From NCBI GenBank assembly GCA_013306675.1, contig JABLUY010000111.1, positions 50,527-114,526 of the forward strand: a stretch of 64,000 nt of DNA, read 5' to 3'. The DNA comes from Thraustochytrium sp. TN22 (Eukaryota > Sar > Bigyra > Thraustochytrida > Thraustochytriidae). Both the position numbers and the translations under genes were made by a program. The notes under the pieces were generated by a model. It did not search any database and was not told where the DNA came from. It saw nothing but the letters and a program-made list of their open reading frames with translations. Positions 9,930 through 18,687 of this stretch are shown piece by piece (position 1 is the first letter of the stretch; each line of letters begins with the position of its first letter).

Positions 9930-10461
9930 CCCTTGGAACAGACTGGCTGTCGCCTGCAGCAAGTGTGGCTGTCGGGAGTGCACTTGATGAGACCATACTA
10001 GTAGTCGGTGGGTAGCTGCCGAAGGGACCAAAGAGACCAGGTTGAGGATAGATGGCGCCGAGGCTTGCCTGATTCAGACCGCGCATTGGCTTGCATTAGT
10101 GCGAAGTAGGAGGACCACAAACTCGATGGGAGGGACAATGCAAAGGCGAACAACAATCCCCCCCATAATGATGAAGGGCAGCCGCCCAGGGTCGCTCGAC
10201 ATTCTCCGAAGAACGAGTCGCTACCCAAGTCCTGGTCGCATGAACGATCATACCGCTGGAAATTCCTCGCAGGCTGCATGCATTGGAGTGTCGCAGCGGT
10301 TTGATTACAGACACTGCAACGCCGTCCAGGCAACCCATGTGTGCTGCCCAACACTCGCATGAGATCTCGGAGATGAGGGAGGACGACGAGGGCAGTCCTG
10401 CGCCGCACAAAGTGCGGCCCTGGTCACCAGGAGCGCTGCACTGTGCAAGAGCGCCCTTCAT
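9930..10461 (-). pseudogene. Cys-rich membrane-protein family, copy c (frameshifted)
   Basis: Reading from the ATG at 10461 on the minus strand, the family signature ISCECWAAHMGC is present. The signal peptide, second half of the ectodomain, TM segment and tail lie in different frames. Ectodomain text resumes as VCNQTAATLQC in a second frame, and a tail with GSYPPTTSM and ALPTATLA (about 9935-10086) is in a third. The stretch 10091-10461 is nearly identical to 16868-17246 (copy e), whose ectodomain and TM stay in one frame, so at least three indels have broken this copy. It is the left half of a head-to-head pair whose partner, copy d, now lies beyond the hAT element. Confidence 0.75.
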
Positions 10462-10769
10462 CTCAGCTCCCGGGGTACCTAGGCAACGGAAGCCGTGCCA
10501 TCCCATAGCACGCGCGCCCTGCTGTGCCCGGATCTCGCCTTACTTCGCGCAAACGCAGCCGCGGCCGCAGTCGTACGTGCCAGTGCAGGCACAAGCAAGC
10601 CGCAGCTGAGCTGCCCCCGCGCTCGTGCAGCGCCTCGCCCGCCGGCGGTTGCTGGTGCGGCCCAGGACTTTCCAGCGCCGCATTCCAGGCCCTGACCATG
10701 CACTACTACACGCAGTTCAAGTTGAGTACCCCTGGGTACGACTAAGTTATGACCAGCGGCTACCACTGC

Positions 10770-10777
10770 CCGGCGGC
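10770..10777. repeat. 8-bp target-site duplication, left (CCGGCGGC)
   Basis: CCGGCGGC immediately precedes the left terminal inverted repeat and recurs exactly at 15022-15029 after the right one. Eight-base duplications are characteristic of hAT transposition. Confidence 0.93.
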
Positions 10778-10795
10778 CAGACATCACTAGTTGTT
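10778..10795 (+). repeat. hAT left terminal inverted repeat
   Basis: CAGACATCACTAGTTGTT pairs with the reverse complement of 15004-15021 at 15 of 18 positions. The outer eight bases are identical. Confidence 0.9.
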
Positions 10796-11013
10796 GAACC
10801 TTTCCGTCTGTGATAATCCTACCGGACTTGTTTATCCAGGTTTGTCCGACTCCGTCCGCTTCATGACAGAAGGGGAAGGATATACTTTCCCGGACCTGGT
10901 CGTGGAAAGACGCGGAAAGATTGTCGAGGCGCCGAGTCTTGGGTTGGACGCACTCGGACGGAAGCTGTGGGCATTGGCTGTGGATAAGTCGGAATTCCGG
11001 AACTTCTGGTCCA

Positions 11014-14000
11014 ATGACGAAAGTCCGGGGCCGGTGGTTGAGCTGCGGCGCTGCGACGCTGCGGCTGGTGGTTAAGCTCAGCCTGCAAACCGTCAAAGGC
11101 GTCGCGGCAGCCGCGTCTGCAGCGGCGGTGGCGGTGGCGGCGGCGGTGACGGCGGCGGCGGCGGTGGCGGTGGCGGTGGCGGCGGCAGCGGCTGCGACAG
11201 CAGCGGGGCCGCAGGCTGAGGCGCCGATGGGTACATGCGGAGCCCAGTCCGTGGTTGCACTGGTTGGCTCAACCTCGACTCCAAGACCGATGAGCCTGAG
11301 CGACAACGACGGCAGCGACGACAGCGACGATGACGACGGCGTCGGCCGCGACCTTGTTGGCGAACAAGGAGACAGTTCTCAGGGTAGATCAAGCCCCTCC
11401 GTGCTGTCCACGTCGGAGCCAGGCTCTGATGCTGCCGCTAAAACGTGCGGCAGTCCAGCGACTGCGAGCTCAGGCGGGAACTCGGGCTCGGATCTGATAT
11501 CAACATCTAGTAGCTCGTCCTCCCAAGCGAAAACGACGGACCACACCAACCCGGGGTCCTGGGCGACATATTTTGGAGGCATGAAGCGGAAGCCGACGAA
11601 GAAGGTTCAGGCCGTGAAGCCGAAGCGGCTGAAGTCGTCAAAGGCCCAGGCGAAGACCGGAGCCACGGCCAACGAGGTGACACCGAAGCAAGGCACGTGC
11701 CGGAAGAACGAGCGCATGGACCACAAGCAGTACGTCCAGATTGCAATCGATCATGACCTTGTCGAGATCAACCCGGCCGAGGAAGGCGACTCCCACGTGT
11801 GCAAGGTGTGTAACCAGCCTCAAAGCTGGAGCACGAACCGTGCGAACTGCTACCGTCACTTCAAGCGCTGTCACAAGGAGCATCACGGGCTCGTGCTCAA
11901 GGCGATCGAGGAGCTCGCGTCCAGGATCGAGGCCGAGGTTGACGCCGAGGTCGAAGCGAAGCTGGTCCGGGCTCAACAGACGTTTGGCAACTCGAAGCGC
12001 CCGGCGGCAACCCTTCGCGAGCGGCGCTTGCTCAACATCGAGTTCACGCGCATGATCATCGACGCCAGCCTCCCGTTCAGCCATGGTAGGCTGCCTTCGC
12101 TGCGTAGGTGGGTGAGTCTGATGTGCCCATTTGACTACACACCGCCCGTTGAGAGCACCGTGAAGGAGATCATGCATGCCGAGAAGACCTGTATGGTGCA
12201 GTCTATGTACGCGAGCATCAGGGCGTTGTGCGACCGCGCGGGGCTGCCACGGCTTGTCCTGCAACACGACGCCTGGAGCAGCTACAAAGGTGACTCCTTC
12301 CTAGGGATCCAGCTTCGCTGGCTGGACGATTGGAAAGTGCGCGTCATGACTCTCGGCATGGACCCCTTCAACGAGAAGCACACCGGCATGAACATCGCGC
12401 AGCGCCTGCGCGAGACCGTTTCAGATCTGCTCAACGACGCCTCTGCCGACGCGGAAGCGACTAGCCAGGACGCGGAGGAAGACGACGAAAACCAGGAGGT
12501 TGGCAGCGTCGTGGAGGATGCAAAGTTCAAGAAGCAGGTGGCCGCGGTCATCTCAGACGGCGCAAGCAACTGCATCGCCGCAAACGAGGCGCTGGGCGTG
12601 CCATACGAGCATTGCGCTGCGCATCGACTCAACCTCTGCGTGCAGCACGCCTTCGGCTTCCTCATCAGCTCCAAGCTGACCAACGAGCTGCTGCAGACCG
12701 TCGGCCTGACCGGCCTCAAGGATGTCGACGAGCTCGCCGATGCCATGGGCCCAGAACTCGAGGCGAGTGCGGTGCCAACCGCGGACTCACTCGTGCGGAT
12801 GTTCGCCCTCACAACGACTTCACAGGGCACGGCATCCAGCGTGGATGTCGACCAGCACAACCTGCACCAGCTCTGGGAGATCTCGGCAGGAATTTACGGC
12901 GCCCCGTCCCAGCAAGCGCCACTTGACGACCTTCGCAGCGATATCATCGCCAAAAACGTCTCCTACGAGTTCTTTGAAGAGCGCGGCCGTCAGGCCGCAC
13001 GCGTCTTGCAAGGAGGCGAGACGATATGGACGAACGAGAAGCGCGTGCTTACGACGCTAGTAGCCCGAATTAAGCTGCGCAACAGCTTCTTGACGCGCTC
13101 ACATGTCGCCGCGAACGCGCTGACGGCTATCTGCAAGGTACTCGGAATCAAGAAGACCCGGGCGCCACGCGAATGCGCGACGCGCTGGAGCGGCTTCCTG
13201 TCGCTCGTCGAGTTTCATGCTACAGTGTGGCCCGCCTTCGAGCTGCTCATCTCAACAAAGAAGGACATCAAGAACTGCAAGTGGATCAACAAGGCTCAGC
13301 AGGAGACGATCATGAAGATCGCTGAGCGCATCACCTGCTCAGGCAGGTTCGATAAGATGAGCGCGCTGCGCGCCACGGGCGACGAGGAGCTCATACTCCC
13401 GGAACTTCAGCAACTCCTGTCGCAGACCTACCGCGTGCAAGCCTTTGCGCAGCGCTTTCACAAAACGCGCGCGCAGATCTTCGTCGCTGTGGAGGGCCTC
13501 AAGGGTGCTCTCTACGACTCCTACAACGTCGTCTCATCGCAGAGCGTGAAGGCGGCGATCAAGCTCCGCGGCGACATCTCGTCCAGCACCATGGCAGAGG
13601 CGAACCTCGAGCCCGAGGCGCGCACAATCAAATTCCTGAAGCTTCACCCCGTGACCCGCATGGTCGCGCACCGCCTCGTTGCCTTCCTGGACCGGTACTT
13701 CGACCCGCTTTGGACATCACCCAAGGGTTCCGATGCGAGGCCCGGCACAGACCCAGCATCAATCATGCTCGCCCTCGAGATCCCTTTTCGCTCGACGCAG
13801 CTGCCTCAGATGCTCCTCGCCCGCGCATCCGTTCTTATCTGCGTCGGCCGTGCTGAGCTGCTGCGCGAAGTCGCATTCGGTCGTTCTGTGGGGCTGCGTG
13901 GCTTCGGCTCGGAGGTGGACGGCCTGAGGAGGATGCACGAGAATGCGTTGACCAAGCCTATCCTGCTTGGTCTGATGAAGACGGTCGCTAACACCTGCCA

Positions 14001-14715
14001 GAGCAAGATCAAGGATCGATCTTTCATCGCACGGGACTTCATCGAGAGCCAGGTCATGGAGCTCATCGTCGAGGAGCTACTGAACGAGGAGCCGCCGACA
14101 CCTGAGGTCTGCACAACGCCAGACACATTCCCAAACGATTATACCTTGGGCGACAGCGACAGGTCTGGCGACAATGAGGACGAGGTTCTGGACGACTTCA
14201 TCTTCAAGGTGGTACCCATCTCGCCGGCCTCTCTGACCCACGCGGACACCGACCGTACCAAAAGCACCCGAGAGAGAGCCAAGGAGGTGGCTTCGCGCGA
14301 GCTATCCTTTATTCGCGAGGAGACCCGCAAGATGGAACAGAACGAGTCGCGGAATCTACAAGGTATGACGTATTCGAAGCTGTGGTCCTACTCAATGGAT
14401 TGCACAGAAGCCAGCCTGGGCAAGGACATCAGCACCAAATGGTTCAAGACCTACGAGAGCCACGTCAAGCACGTTGCAATGGTCTTTGCGCACAACTACG
14501 TGGTCGATCCAACGACCTGCTCAACCGAGAGCATGTTTAGTACTGTGGCGCTCGCGCAGAGCCAGCGCCGCAAGGGCCGACTTCTCTCCCAGAGCCTGTC
14601 TACGTACGCCTTCCTTAGGAACAACGGGTCCAACCTCTGCGACAGCACCGAAGTCCTCCGGCACATCGAGGCGACTGCGAAGAATCGTGTTCGCGCTCCC
14701 CAAGTAAAAAATTAA
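11014..14715 (+). CDS. hAT-family transposase with BED-type zinc finger
   Basis: Up to 1,233 residues are read without interruption. The N-terminal part is Ala-rich and then acidic/Ser-rich (DDSDDDDG). A BED-like finger lies at about 260-295 (HVCKVCNQPQSW...CYRHFKRCHKEHH). The RNase H-fold core shows LQHDAWSSYKG (about 417), VISDGASNC (about 513) and CAAHRLNLCVQ (about 534). These match the hAT DxW, DxAxN and CxxHxxNL blocks; a domain rich in helices follows. The C-terminal hAT dimerisation region is at about 1130-1220, with STESMFSTVALAQSQRRKGR and ending in FLRNN. The start is uncertain: in-frame ATGs are at 11014, 11227 (best context) and 11290, while the longer frame from 10921 opens with TTG. 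No host-gene function is implied. Confidence 0.9.
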   Translation: MTKVRGRWLSCGAATLRLVVKLSLQTVKGVAAAASAAAVAVAAAVTAAAAVAVAVAAAAAATAAGPQAEAPMGTCGAQSVVALVGSTSTPRPMSLSDNDGSDDSDDDDGVGRDLVGEQGDSSQGRSSPSVLSTSEPGSDAAAKTCGSPATASSGGNSGSDLISTSSSSSSQAKTTDHTNPGSWATYFGGMKRKPTKKVQAVKPKRLKSSKAQAKTGATANEVTPKQGTCRKNERMDHKQYVQIAIDHDLVEINPAEEGDSHVCKVCNQPQSWSTNRANCYRHFKRCHKEHHGLVLKAIEELASRIEAEVDAEVEAKLVRAQQTFGNSKRPAATLRERRLLNIEFTRMIIDASLPFSHGRLPSLRRWVSLMCPFDYTPPVESTVKEIMHAEKTCMVQSMYASIRALCDRAGLPRLVLQHDAWSSYKGDSFLGIQLRWLDDWKVRVMTLGMDPFNEKHTGMNIAQRLRETVSDLLNDASADAEATSQDAEEDDENQEVGSVVEDAKFKKQVAAVISDGASNCIAANEALGVPYEHCAAHRLNLCVQHAFGFLISSKLTNELLQTVGLTGLKDVDELADAMGPELEASAVPTADSLVRMFALTTTSQGTASSVDVDQHNLHQLWEISAGIYGAPSQQAPLDDLRSDIIAKNVSYEFFEERGRQAARVLQGGETIWTNEKRVLTTLVARIKLRNSFLTRSHVAANALTAICKVLGIKKTRAPRECATRWSGFLSLVEFHATVWPAFELLISTKKDIKNCKWINKAQQETIMKIAERITCSGRFDKMSALRATGDEELILPELQQLLSQTYRVQAFAQRFHKTRAQIFVAVEGLKGALYDSYNVVSSQSVKAAIKLRGDISSSTMAEANLEPEARTIKFLKLHPVTRMVAHRLVAFLDRYFDPLWTSPKGSDARPGTDPASIMLALEIPFRSTQLPQMLLARASVLICVGRAELLREVAFGRSVGLRGFGSEVDGLRRMHENALTKPILLGLMKTVANTCQSKIKDRSFIARDFIESQVMELIVEELLNEEPPTPEVCTTPDTFPNDYTLGDSDRSGDNEDEVLDDFIFKVVPISPASLTHADTDRTKSTRERAKEVASRELSFIREETRKMEQNESRNLQGMTYSKLWSYSMDCTEASLGKDISTKWFKTYESHVKHVAMVFAHNYVVDPTTCSTESMFSTVALAQSQRRKGRLLSQSLSTYAFLRNNGSNLCDSTEVLRHIEATAKNRVRAPQVKN

Positions 14716-15003
14716 GAACATTTCCACCTTGAGAAGTACCACGCATCCACCCACCTACGAACTCGGGATAAACGCGGAAAGGCCCGGTCGCGCTGGTGAA
14801 TCTTGGGGGACTCGGACGGAGCCGCTTCGCAATGGGCCTTCACTGGAGAAGCTTGGAAAGACTCGTGCGTGCTCCATCGATCGTTTGGAGAGACACGGAA
14901 AGATACACTCCCCTGTACGCGAACACGGATTGAGAATGACGGAGAGATTGTGGGGAGTGTGGGCCGCTGAGGGAGACGGACTTGGCTCAGAGGCGAGTCC
15001 GCT

Positions 15004-15021
15004 AATAACTTGCGATGTCTG
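15004..15021 (-). repeat. hAT right terminal inverted repeat
   Basis: The reverse complement reads CAGACATCGCAAGTTATT and pairs with 10778-10795. It is followed at once by the CCGGCGGC duplication. Confidence 0.9.
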
Positions 15022-15029
15022 CCGGCGGC
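15022..15029. repeat. 8-bp target-site duplication, right (CCGGCGGC)
   Basis: Exact copy of 10770-10777, directly after the right terminal inverted repeat. The flank then continues into the copy d promoter region as at the paralogous locus near 17577. Confidence 0.93.
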
Positions 15030-15339
15030 CAGCGCCGGCCGCGTGCGGCGCGTGGCACTGCCAGCAGGGCGTGAAGAACCGGCCGGAACCTCGAAACCAA
15101 GCTGGCGCCGCGGTGCAACGCGGCGCGCGCGTCGGCGACTCCGCCGAGTCGCAGGCGACGCCAGGCGAGGTCGCGGCGGCGGTAGAACTACCCGGCCGCA
15201 CCCGGCATTCAACACGCGCGTGCAGCGGCGGCGTCGCGGCCGCTCGCAGCCGTGGCCGCCAGCGCAGCGGCGATAGCGCTTCAAGCTTGGACTTTCACTC
15301 CCGAGTCCAGTAAGTTAGGGCTACGGGCTACTACACTGG

Positions 15340-15368
15340 CACGTACGCGTGCACGTGCACGTGCACCT
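15340..15368 (+). promoter_or_regulatory. CACGTG palindrome array upstream of copy d
   Basis: GTGCACGTGCACGTGCAC contains two overlapping CACGTG (E-box-type) palindromes about 180 bp before the copy d ATG. An equivalent array stands at 17911-17930 upstream of copy f. A diverged one (GTGACGTGGACGTGCACC) is near 21690 upstream of copy g. CACGTG is a common bHLH/bZIP target; regulation by it is inferred. Confidence 0.45.
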
Positions 15369-15509
15369 GACGGCGGGCGCCCACTCACCGCCGGCGCGCT
15401 GGCCGCGCAGTTCCGGTTCGGAGTCTGGCGTGGCGCCCGCGACCACGGCGCTGCGACTGCGGCAGAGAGAGGGGGGCGCGCGAGCAGCGCAGCGCCCGCC
15501 CTGCGCGTC

Positions 15510-15541
15510 GAGGCGGGGCGGCGAGGCGAGGCGGCGCGGCA
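15510..15541. repeat. GGCGA/GGCGG-type leader repeat of copy d
   Basis: A degenerate GGCGA, GGCGG and GGCGC run ends three bases before the copy d ATG. Equivalent, length-variable runs precede copies f (18067-18119) and g (21846-21875). Confidence 0.8.
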
Positions 15542-15543
15542 CC

Positions 15544-16184
15544 ATGCAGGCGACGAGGACGCCCGTGTCCTTGCTGTCTGCGGCGCTGCTGCTGTCCCTG
15601 GCTGTGCTCAGTGCGGCGCAGGACTCGGAATGCCCGGAATCGTACACTAGCATCTCTAGCATCTCGTGCGATTGCTGGGAAGAGCTCAACGGGTGCGTCA
15701 GCGAATCTGCTTTTTGTGGTAGCTTATTTTTAACCGGTGCGACTGCCCAGGAGACGCCAAAACCTGCATAGAAGACGCGGACGGACCTACGGCGTGGCCT
15801 TGCCCCTGCGGAACAACGGACGATGAGGACTACTACCTCCTCATCATCATCATACCAGTAGCCATTTCTGTGGCCGGATTGTTCGTCGTGGGCTTTTATT
15901 GCTTTTGGCTCGGGGGTCTACGTTCATCAAACGCTGGTGCCGTCGGTACGAACCTGCCGTGTTATTGCTTTTTGCTCCCGGGTCTACGTTCATCAAACGC
16001 TGGTGCCGTCGGTACAAGCCTGCCGACGGCAACCGTAGACGGTGGCGTCCCTTTAACAGTGACCGCTTGGCCCGCGGGCGGGAGCTATCCTCCTGCCGGA
16101 TCGTTCGGACCTCCCGCCATCGCTACGGCAACGCTCGTTCCTGACACGTCCGCATCGGGAAAGCCGCAAGTATCTTCGTTTTGA
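15544..16184 (+). pseudogene. Cys-rich membrane-protein family, copy d (frameshift, internal duplication)
   Basis: The first 55 or so codons give an intact signal peptide (PVSLLSAALLLSLAVLSAAQ) and ISCDCWEELNGC. Near 15721-15735 a net 2-base gain relative to copy f moves the rest to another frame, and the original frame stops at 15771. The shifted frame continues with CDCPGD, PCPCGTTDDEDYY, a TM helix and the Pro-rich tail GGSYPPAGSFGPPA to the stop at 16184. A 66-bp in-frame tandem duplication (units at 15896-15961 and 15962-16027) doubles the juxtamembrane segment RSSNAGAVGT. It is the partner of copy c in the split head-to-head pair. A sequencing error at the shift is possible, but the surrounding divergence suggests a real change. 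Confidence 0.75.
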
Positions 16185-16194
16185 CTTCGGGCGT

Positions 16195-16806
16195 TTGGCC
16201 AGCCCTAGTTACCGCCGAGCCGCATTGGCTGCTAGCGATCTCGCTTGCACCGCAAGTCGCGCGACGCACATGAAGAAGAAATTTCTAAAAAATGTGAGTG
16301 AATTGATCTTGAAGTCGAAGCGCCGCCCGCGCTGGTCACTCTCGCGCGTACCGCCGTGCTCGCCGCCTGGCGGCGGTTCCGTCGGTTCTCAGCGTCTCTC
16401 TGCAACCAGTTGCCCAACATGAAGCTGCGTAGTCTCAACGTGTCAGGCTCAGCAACCTGGCGGCATGCTACAACCTAGAAAGGGCGCGGCCAAACGGCTG
16501 GGCCCAGGGGTTGGACTGCCTGATCGTGGTACGGGACTAGGACCAGGGCGTTATGGGGTCTCGGACGTAGCCTCTTCATTGTCAGCGCGCATCGCCAGCC
16601 AAAGTTGCCCGTGGCTCGTTGCGAGTGCTGTTGCGTTCAAACGTGGTGGGGCTGGACATTCTTCGACATTCTTCGATCTGATCATGATGTCTCAGCTCAT
16701 CCGAAGCATGGAAACCTCGAATACGAATGTCCAGAAAGAGGGTCTGCACCGCAAGCCAGGTTAGCTTTTGAGGGCTTCGGAATCATCCAGACAGACACCT
16801 GCGGGA
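16195..16806. other. 3' flank of copy d, duplicated downstream of copy g
   Basis: No gene. About 600 bp are closely similar to 22440-23103. This includes the segment around CCGCCTGGCGGCGGTTCC, the phrase with GGGACTAGGACCAGGGCG, and a local repeat of ATCATCCAGACAGAC at about 16788-16820. It marks the extent of the duplicated block. Confidence 0.8.
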
Positions 16807-17246
16807 TCATCCAGACAGACACGCGTATCGGGATGATGGAGCGCATCTACATGGAGTTGTTAGGCTCACATTAGTGCGAAGTAGGAGGACCACAAACTCG
16901 ATGGGAGGGACAATGCAAAGGCCAACAACAATCCCCCCCACAAAGATGAAGGGCAGCCGCCCAGGGTCGCTCAACCATTCCTCAAAGAGCGAGTCGCTAC
17001 CCGAGTCCTGGTCGCATGAACGATCATACACCGTTGGAAATTCCTCTGCATGCATCGGACAAAGGACAGTCGCAGCGGTTTGATCGCAAACACTTGCAAC
17101 GCCGTCCAGGCAACCCATGTGTGCTGCCCAACACTCGCACGAGATCTCGGAGATGAGGGAGGACGACGAGGGGCAGTCCTGCGCCGCACAAAGTGCGGCC
17201 CCGGTTACCAGGAGCACTGCACTGTGCAAGCAACAGCGCCCTTCAT
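16807..17246 (-). pseudogene. Cys-rich membrane-protein family, copy e (start out of frame, tail lost)
   Basis: The ectodomain and TM frame (signal-like SAVLLVTGAALCAAQ, ISCECWAAHMGC, TM IFVGGIVVGLCIVPPIEFVV) is open for 140 codons but begins only at a TTG. The ATG at 17246, equivalent to the copy c start, is out of frame and its frame stops after 13 codons. Right after the TM the homology to copy c ends (about 16868), and the frame runs into the duplicated 3' flank of copy d, so the Pro-rich tail is missing. One CxC pair is changed to CPM. A non-ATG start cannot be excluded, but a recent pseudogene is more likely. Confidence 0.65.
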
Positions 17247-18120
17247 CTCAGCTCCCGGGGTAGCTAGGCTACGGAAGCCGTGCCACCCCATAGCACTCGC
17301 GCCCTGCTGAGCCTGGGTCTCGCCTTCCTTCGCGCAAACGCAGCCGCGGCCGCAGTCGTACCGTGACGTGCCAGTGCAGGCACAAGCAAGCCGCAGCTGA
17401 GCTGCCCCCGCCCTCGTGCAGCGCCTCGCCCGCCGGCGGTTGCTGGTGCGGCCCAGGACTTTCCAGCGCGCATTCCAGCCTGAGCACTCACTAGTACATG
17501 CAGTTGTGGTACGGTACCGTGACTGTGACTACCCCACGGTACGACTAAGTTATGATCAGCGGTGACGGCTACCACTGCGGCCGGCGGCCGCGTGCGGCGC
17601 GTGGCACTGCCGGCAGGGGGTGAAGAACTGGCCGGAACCCCGAAACAAAGCTGGCGCCGCAGAGCCACGCGGCGCGCGCGCCGACTCCGCCGAGTCGCAG
17701 GCGACGCCAGGCGACGTCGCGGCGGCGGTAGTAGTACTACCCCGGCCGGCCGCACCCGGCATTCAACACGCGCGGCGTGCAGCGGCGGCGTCGCGGCCGC
17801 TCGCAGCCGTGGCCGCCAGCGCAGCGGCGATACCGCTTCAGCTTGACTTTCACTCTCCGCCGAGTCCAGTCAGACTCCCCTCCCACTTGGCCTAGGGCTA
17901 CTACACTTACGCGTGCACGTGCACGTGTACCTGGCGCCCATTCACTGCAGTGGCGCGATGGCCGCGCAGTTCCGGTTCGGAGTCTGGCGTGGCGCCCGCG
18001 ACCACGGCGCTGCGACTGCAGAGAGAGGAGGACGCGCGAGCAGCGCAGCGCCCGCCCTGCGCGTCGAGGCGGCGCGGCGAGGCGGCGCGGCGAGGCGGGG
18101 CGGCGAGGCGGCGCGGCACG
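17247..18120. promoter_or_regulatory. Shared divergent promoter of the copy e / copy f pair
   Basis: About 870 bp separate the head-to-head starts. The same sequence is found split at 10462-10777 and 15022-15543, about 840 bp when rejoined across the hAT element. It contains a CACGTG array (17911-17930) and the GGCG-rich leader repeat (18067-18119). Coordinated expression of the pair is inferred from the arrangement only. Confidence 0.5.
17911..17930 (+). promoter_or_regulatory. CACGTG palindrome array upstream of copy f
   Basis: GCGTGCACGTGCACGTGTAC lies about 190 bp before the copy f ATG. It corresponds to the array at 15340-15368. Confidence 0.45.
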
Positions 18121-18687
18121 ATGCAGACGACGAGGACACCCGTGTCCTTGCTGTCTGCGGCGCTGGTGCTGTCCCTGGCTGTGCTCAGTGCGGCGCAGGA
18201 CTGGGACTGCCCGGGAACGTACGCTAGCCTCACTAGCATCTCGTGCGATTGTTGGGCAGCGCTCAACGGGTGCGACGGCGAGTTTCTTACTTGTAGTGGC
18301 AACTTCAACTGGTGCAGCTGCCCAGGAGGCAGTGACGACTGCATAGAATACGCGGCTCAACCATCGGCTCGGCCTTGCCCCTGCGGAACAACGGACGTTG
18401 AGGACTACCTCCTCATCATCGTCCTGCCAGTAGCCTGTGTGGCCAGCTTGTGCCTCGTGGGCTTTTGTTGCGTTTGCACCCATGTCGTACGTTCATCAAA
18501 CGCTGGTGTCATCGGTACAAGCCTGCCAACTGCAACCGTAGACGGTGGCGTCCCTTCAGCAGTGACCGCTTGGCCCGCGGGCGGGAGCTATCCTCCTGCC
18601 GGATCGTTCGGACCTCCCGCCATCGCTACGGCAACGCTCGTTCCTGACACGTCCGCATCGGGAAAGCCGCAAGTAACTTCGAATTGA
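18121..18687 (+). CDS. Cys-rich type I membrane protein, family copy f (intact)
   Basis: This 188-residue protein is the best-preserved plus-strand member. It has a signal peptide (residues 1-26, LLSAALVLSLAVLSAAQ) and a ten-cysteine ectodomain spaced C-x11-CxC-x6-C-x6-C-x6-CxC-x6-C-x11-CxC (ISCDCWAALNGC, CSCPGG, CPCGTTD). A TM helix follows (about 92-120, LLIIVLPVACVASLCLVGFCCVC) and then a tail with AWPAGGSYPPAGSFGPPA. No database family is recognised. The even number of cysteines and signal peptide suggest a disulfide-bonded extracellular module. The ATG follows a GGCGA/GGCGC repeat and is supported by copy d. The nearest relatives here are copy g (about 90% by eye) and copy d. Confidence 0.8.
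   Translation: MQTTRTPVSLLSAALVLSLAVLSAAQDWDCPGTYASLTSISCDCWAALNGCDGEFLTCSGNFNWCSCPGGSDDCIEYAAQPSARPCPCGTTDVEDYLLIIVLPVACVASLCLVGFCCVCTHVVRSSNAGVIGTSLPTATVDGGVPSAVTAWPAGGSYPPAGSFGPPAIATATLVPDTSASGKPQVTSN

Larger units (their letters stand above)
10778..15021 (+). mobile_element. Complete hAT-superfamily DNA transposon, 4,244 bp
   Basis: The element has perfect 8-bp flanking duplications (CCGGCGGC). Its imperfect terminal inverted repeats start with CAG: left CAGACATCACTAGTTGTT, right (reverse complement) CAGACATCGCAAGTTATT, 15 of 18 matching. One long uninterrupted transposase frame lies inside. Subterminal DNA on both sides carries recurrent GGAAAGA and CTCGGACGGA words (for example near 10961 and 14813), possible transposase-binding sites. 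The paralogous uninterrupted locus at about 17226-17900 matches sequence on both sides of the element, giving a natural empty-site reference. Intact coding, terminal repeats and duplications indicate a recent insertion that may still be mobile. Confidence 0.93.

Noticed and set aside
10921-11013. Transposase start at 10921
   Set aside because: The codon is TTG. The first in-frame ATG is at 11014, with better-context ATGs at 11227 and 11290.
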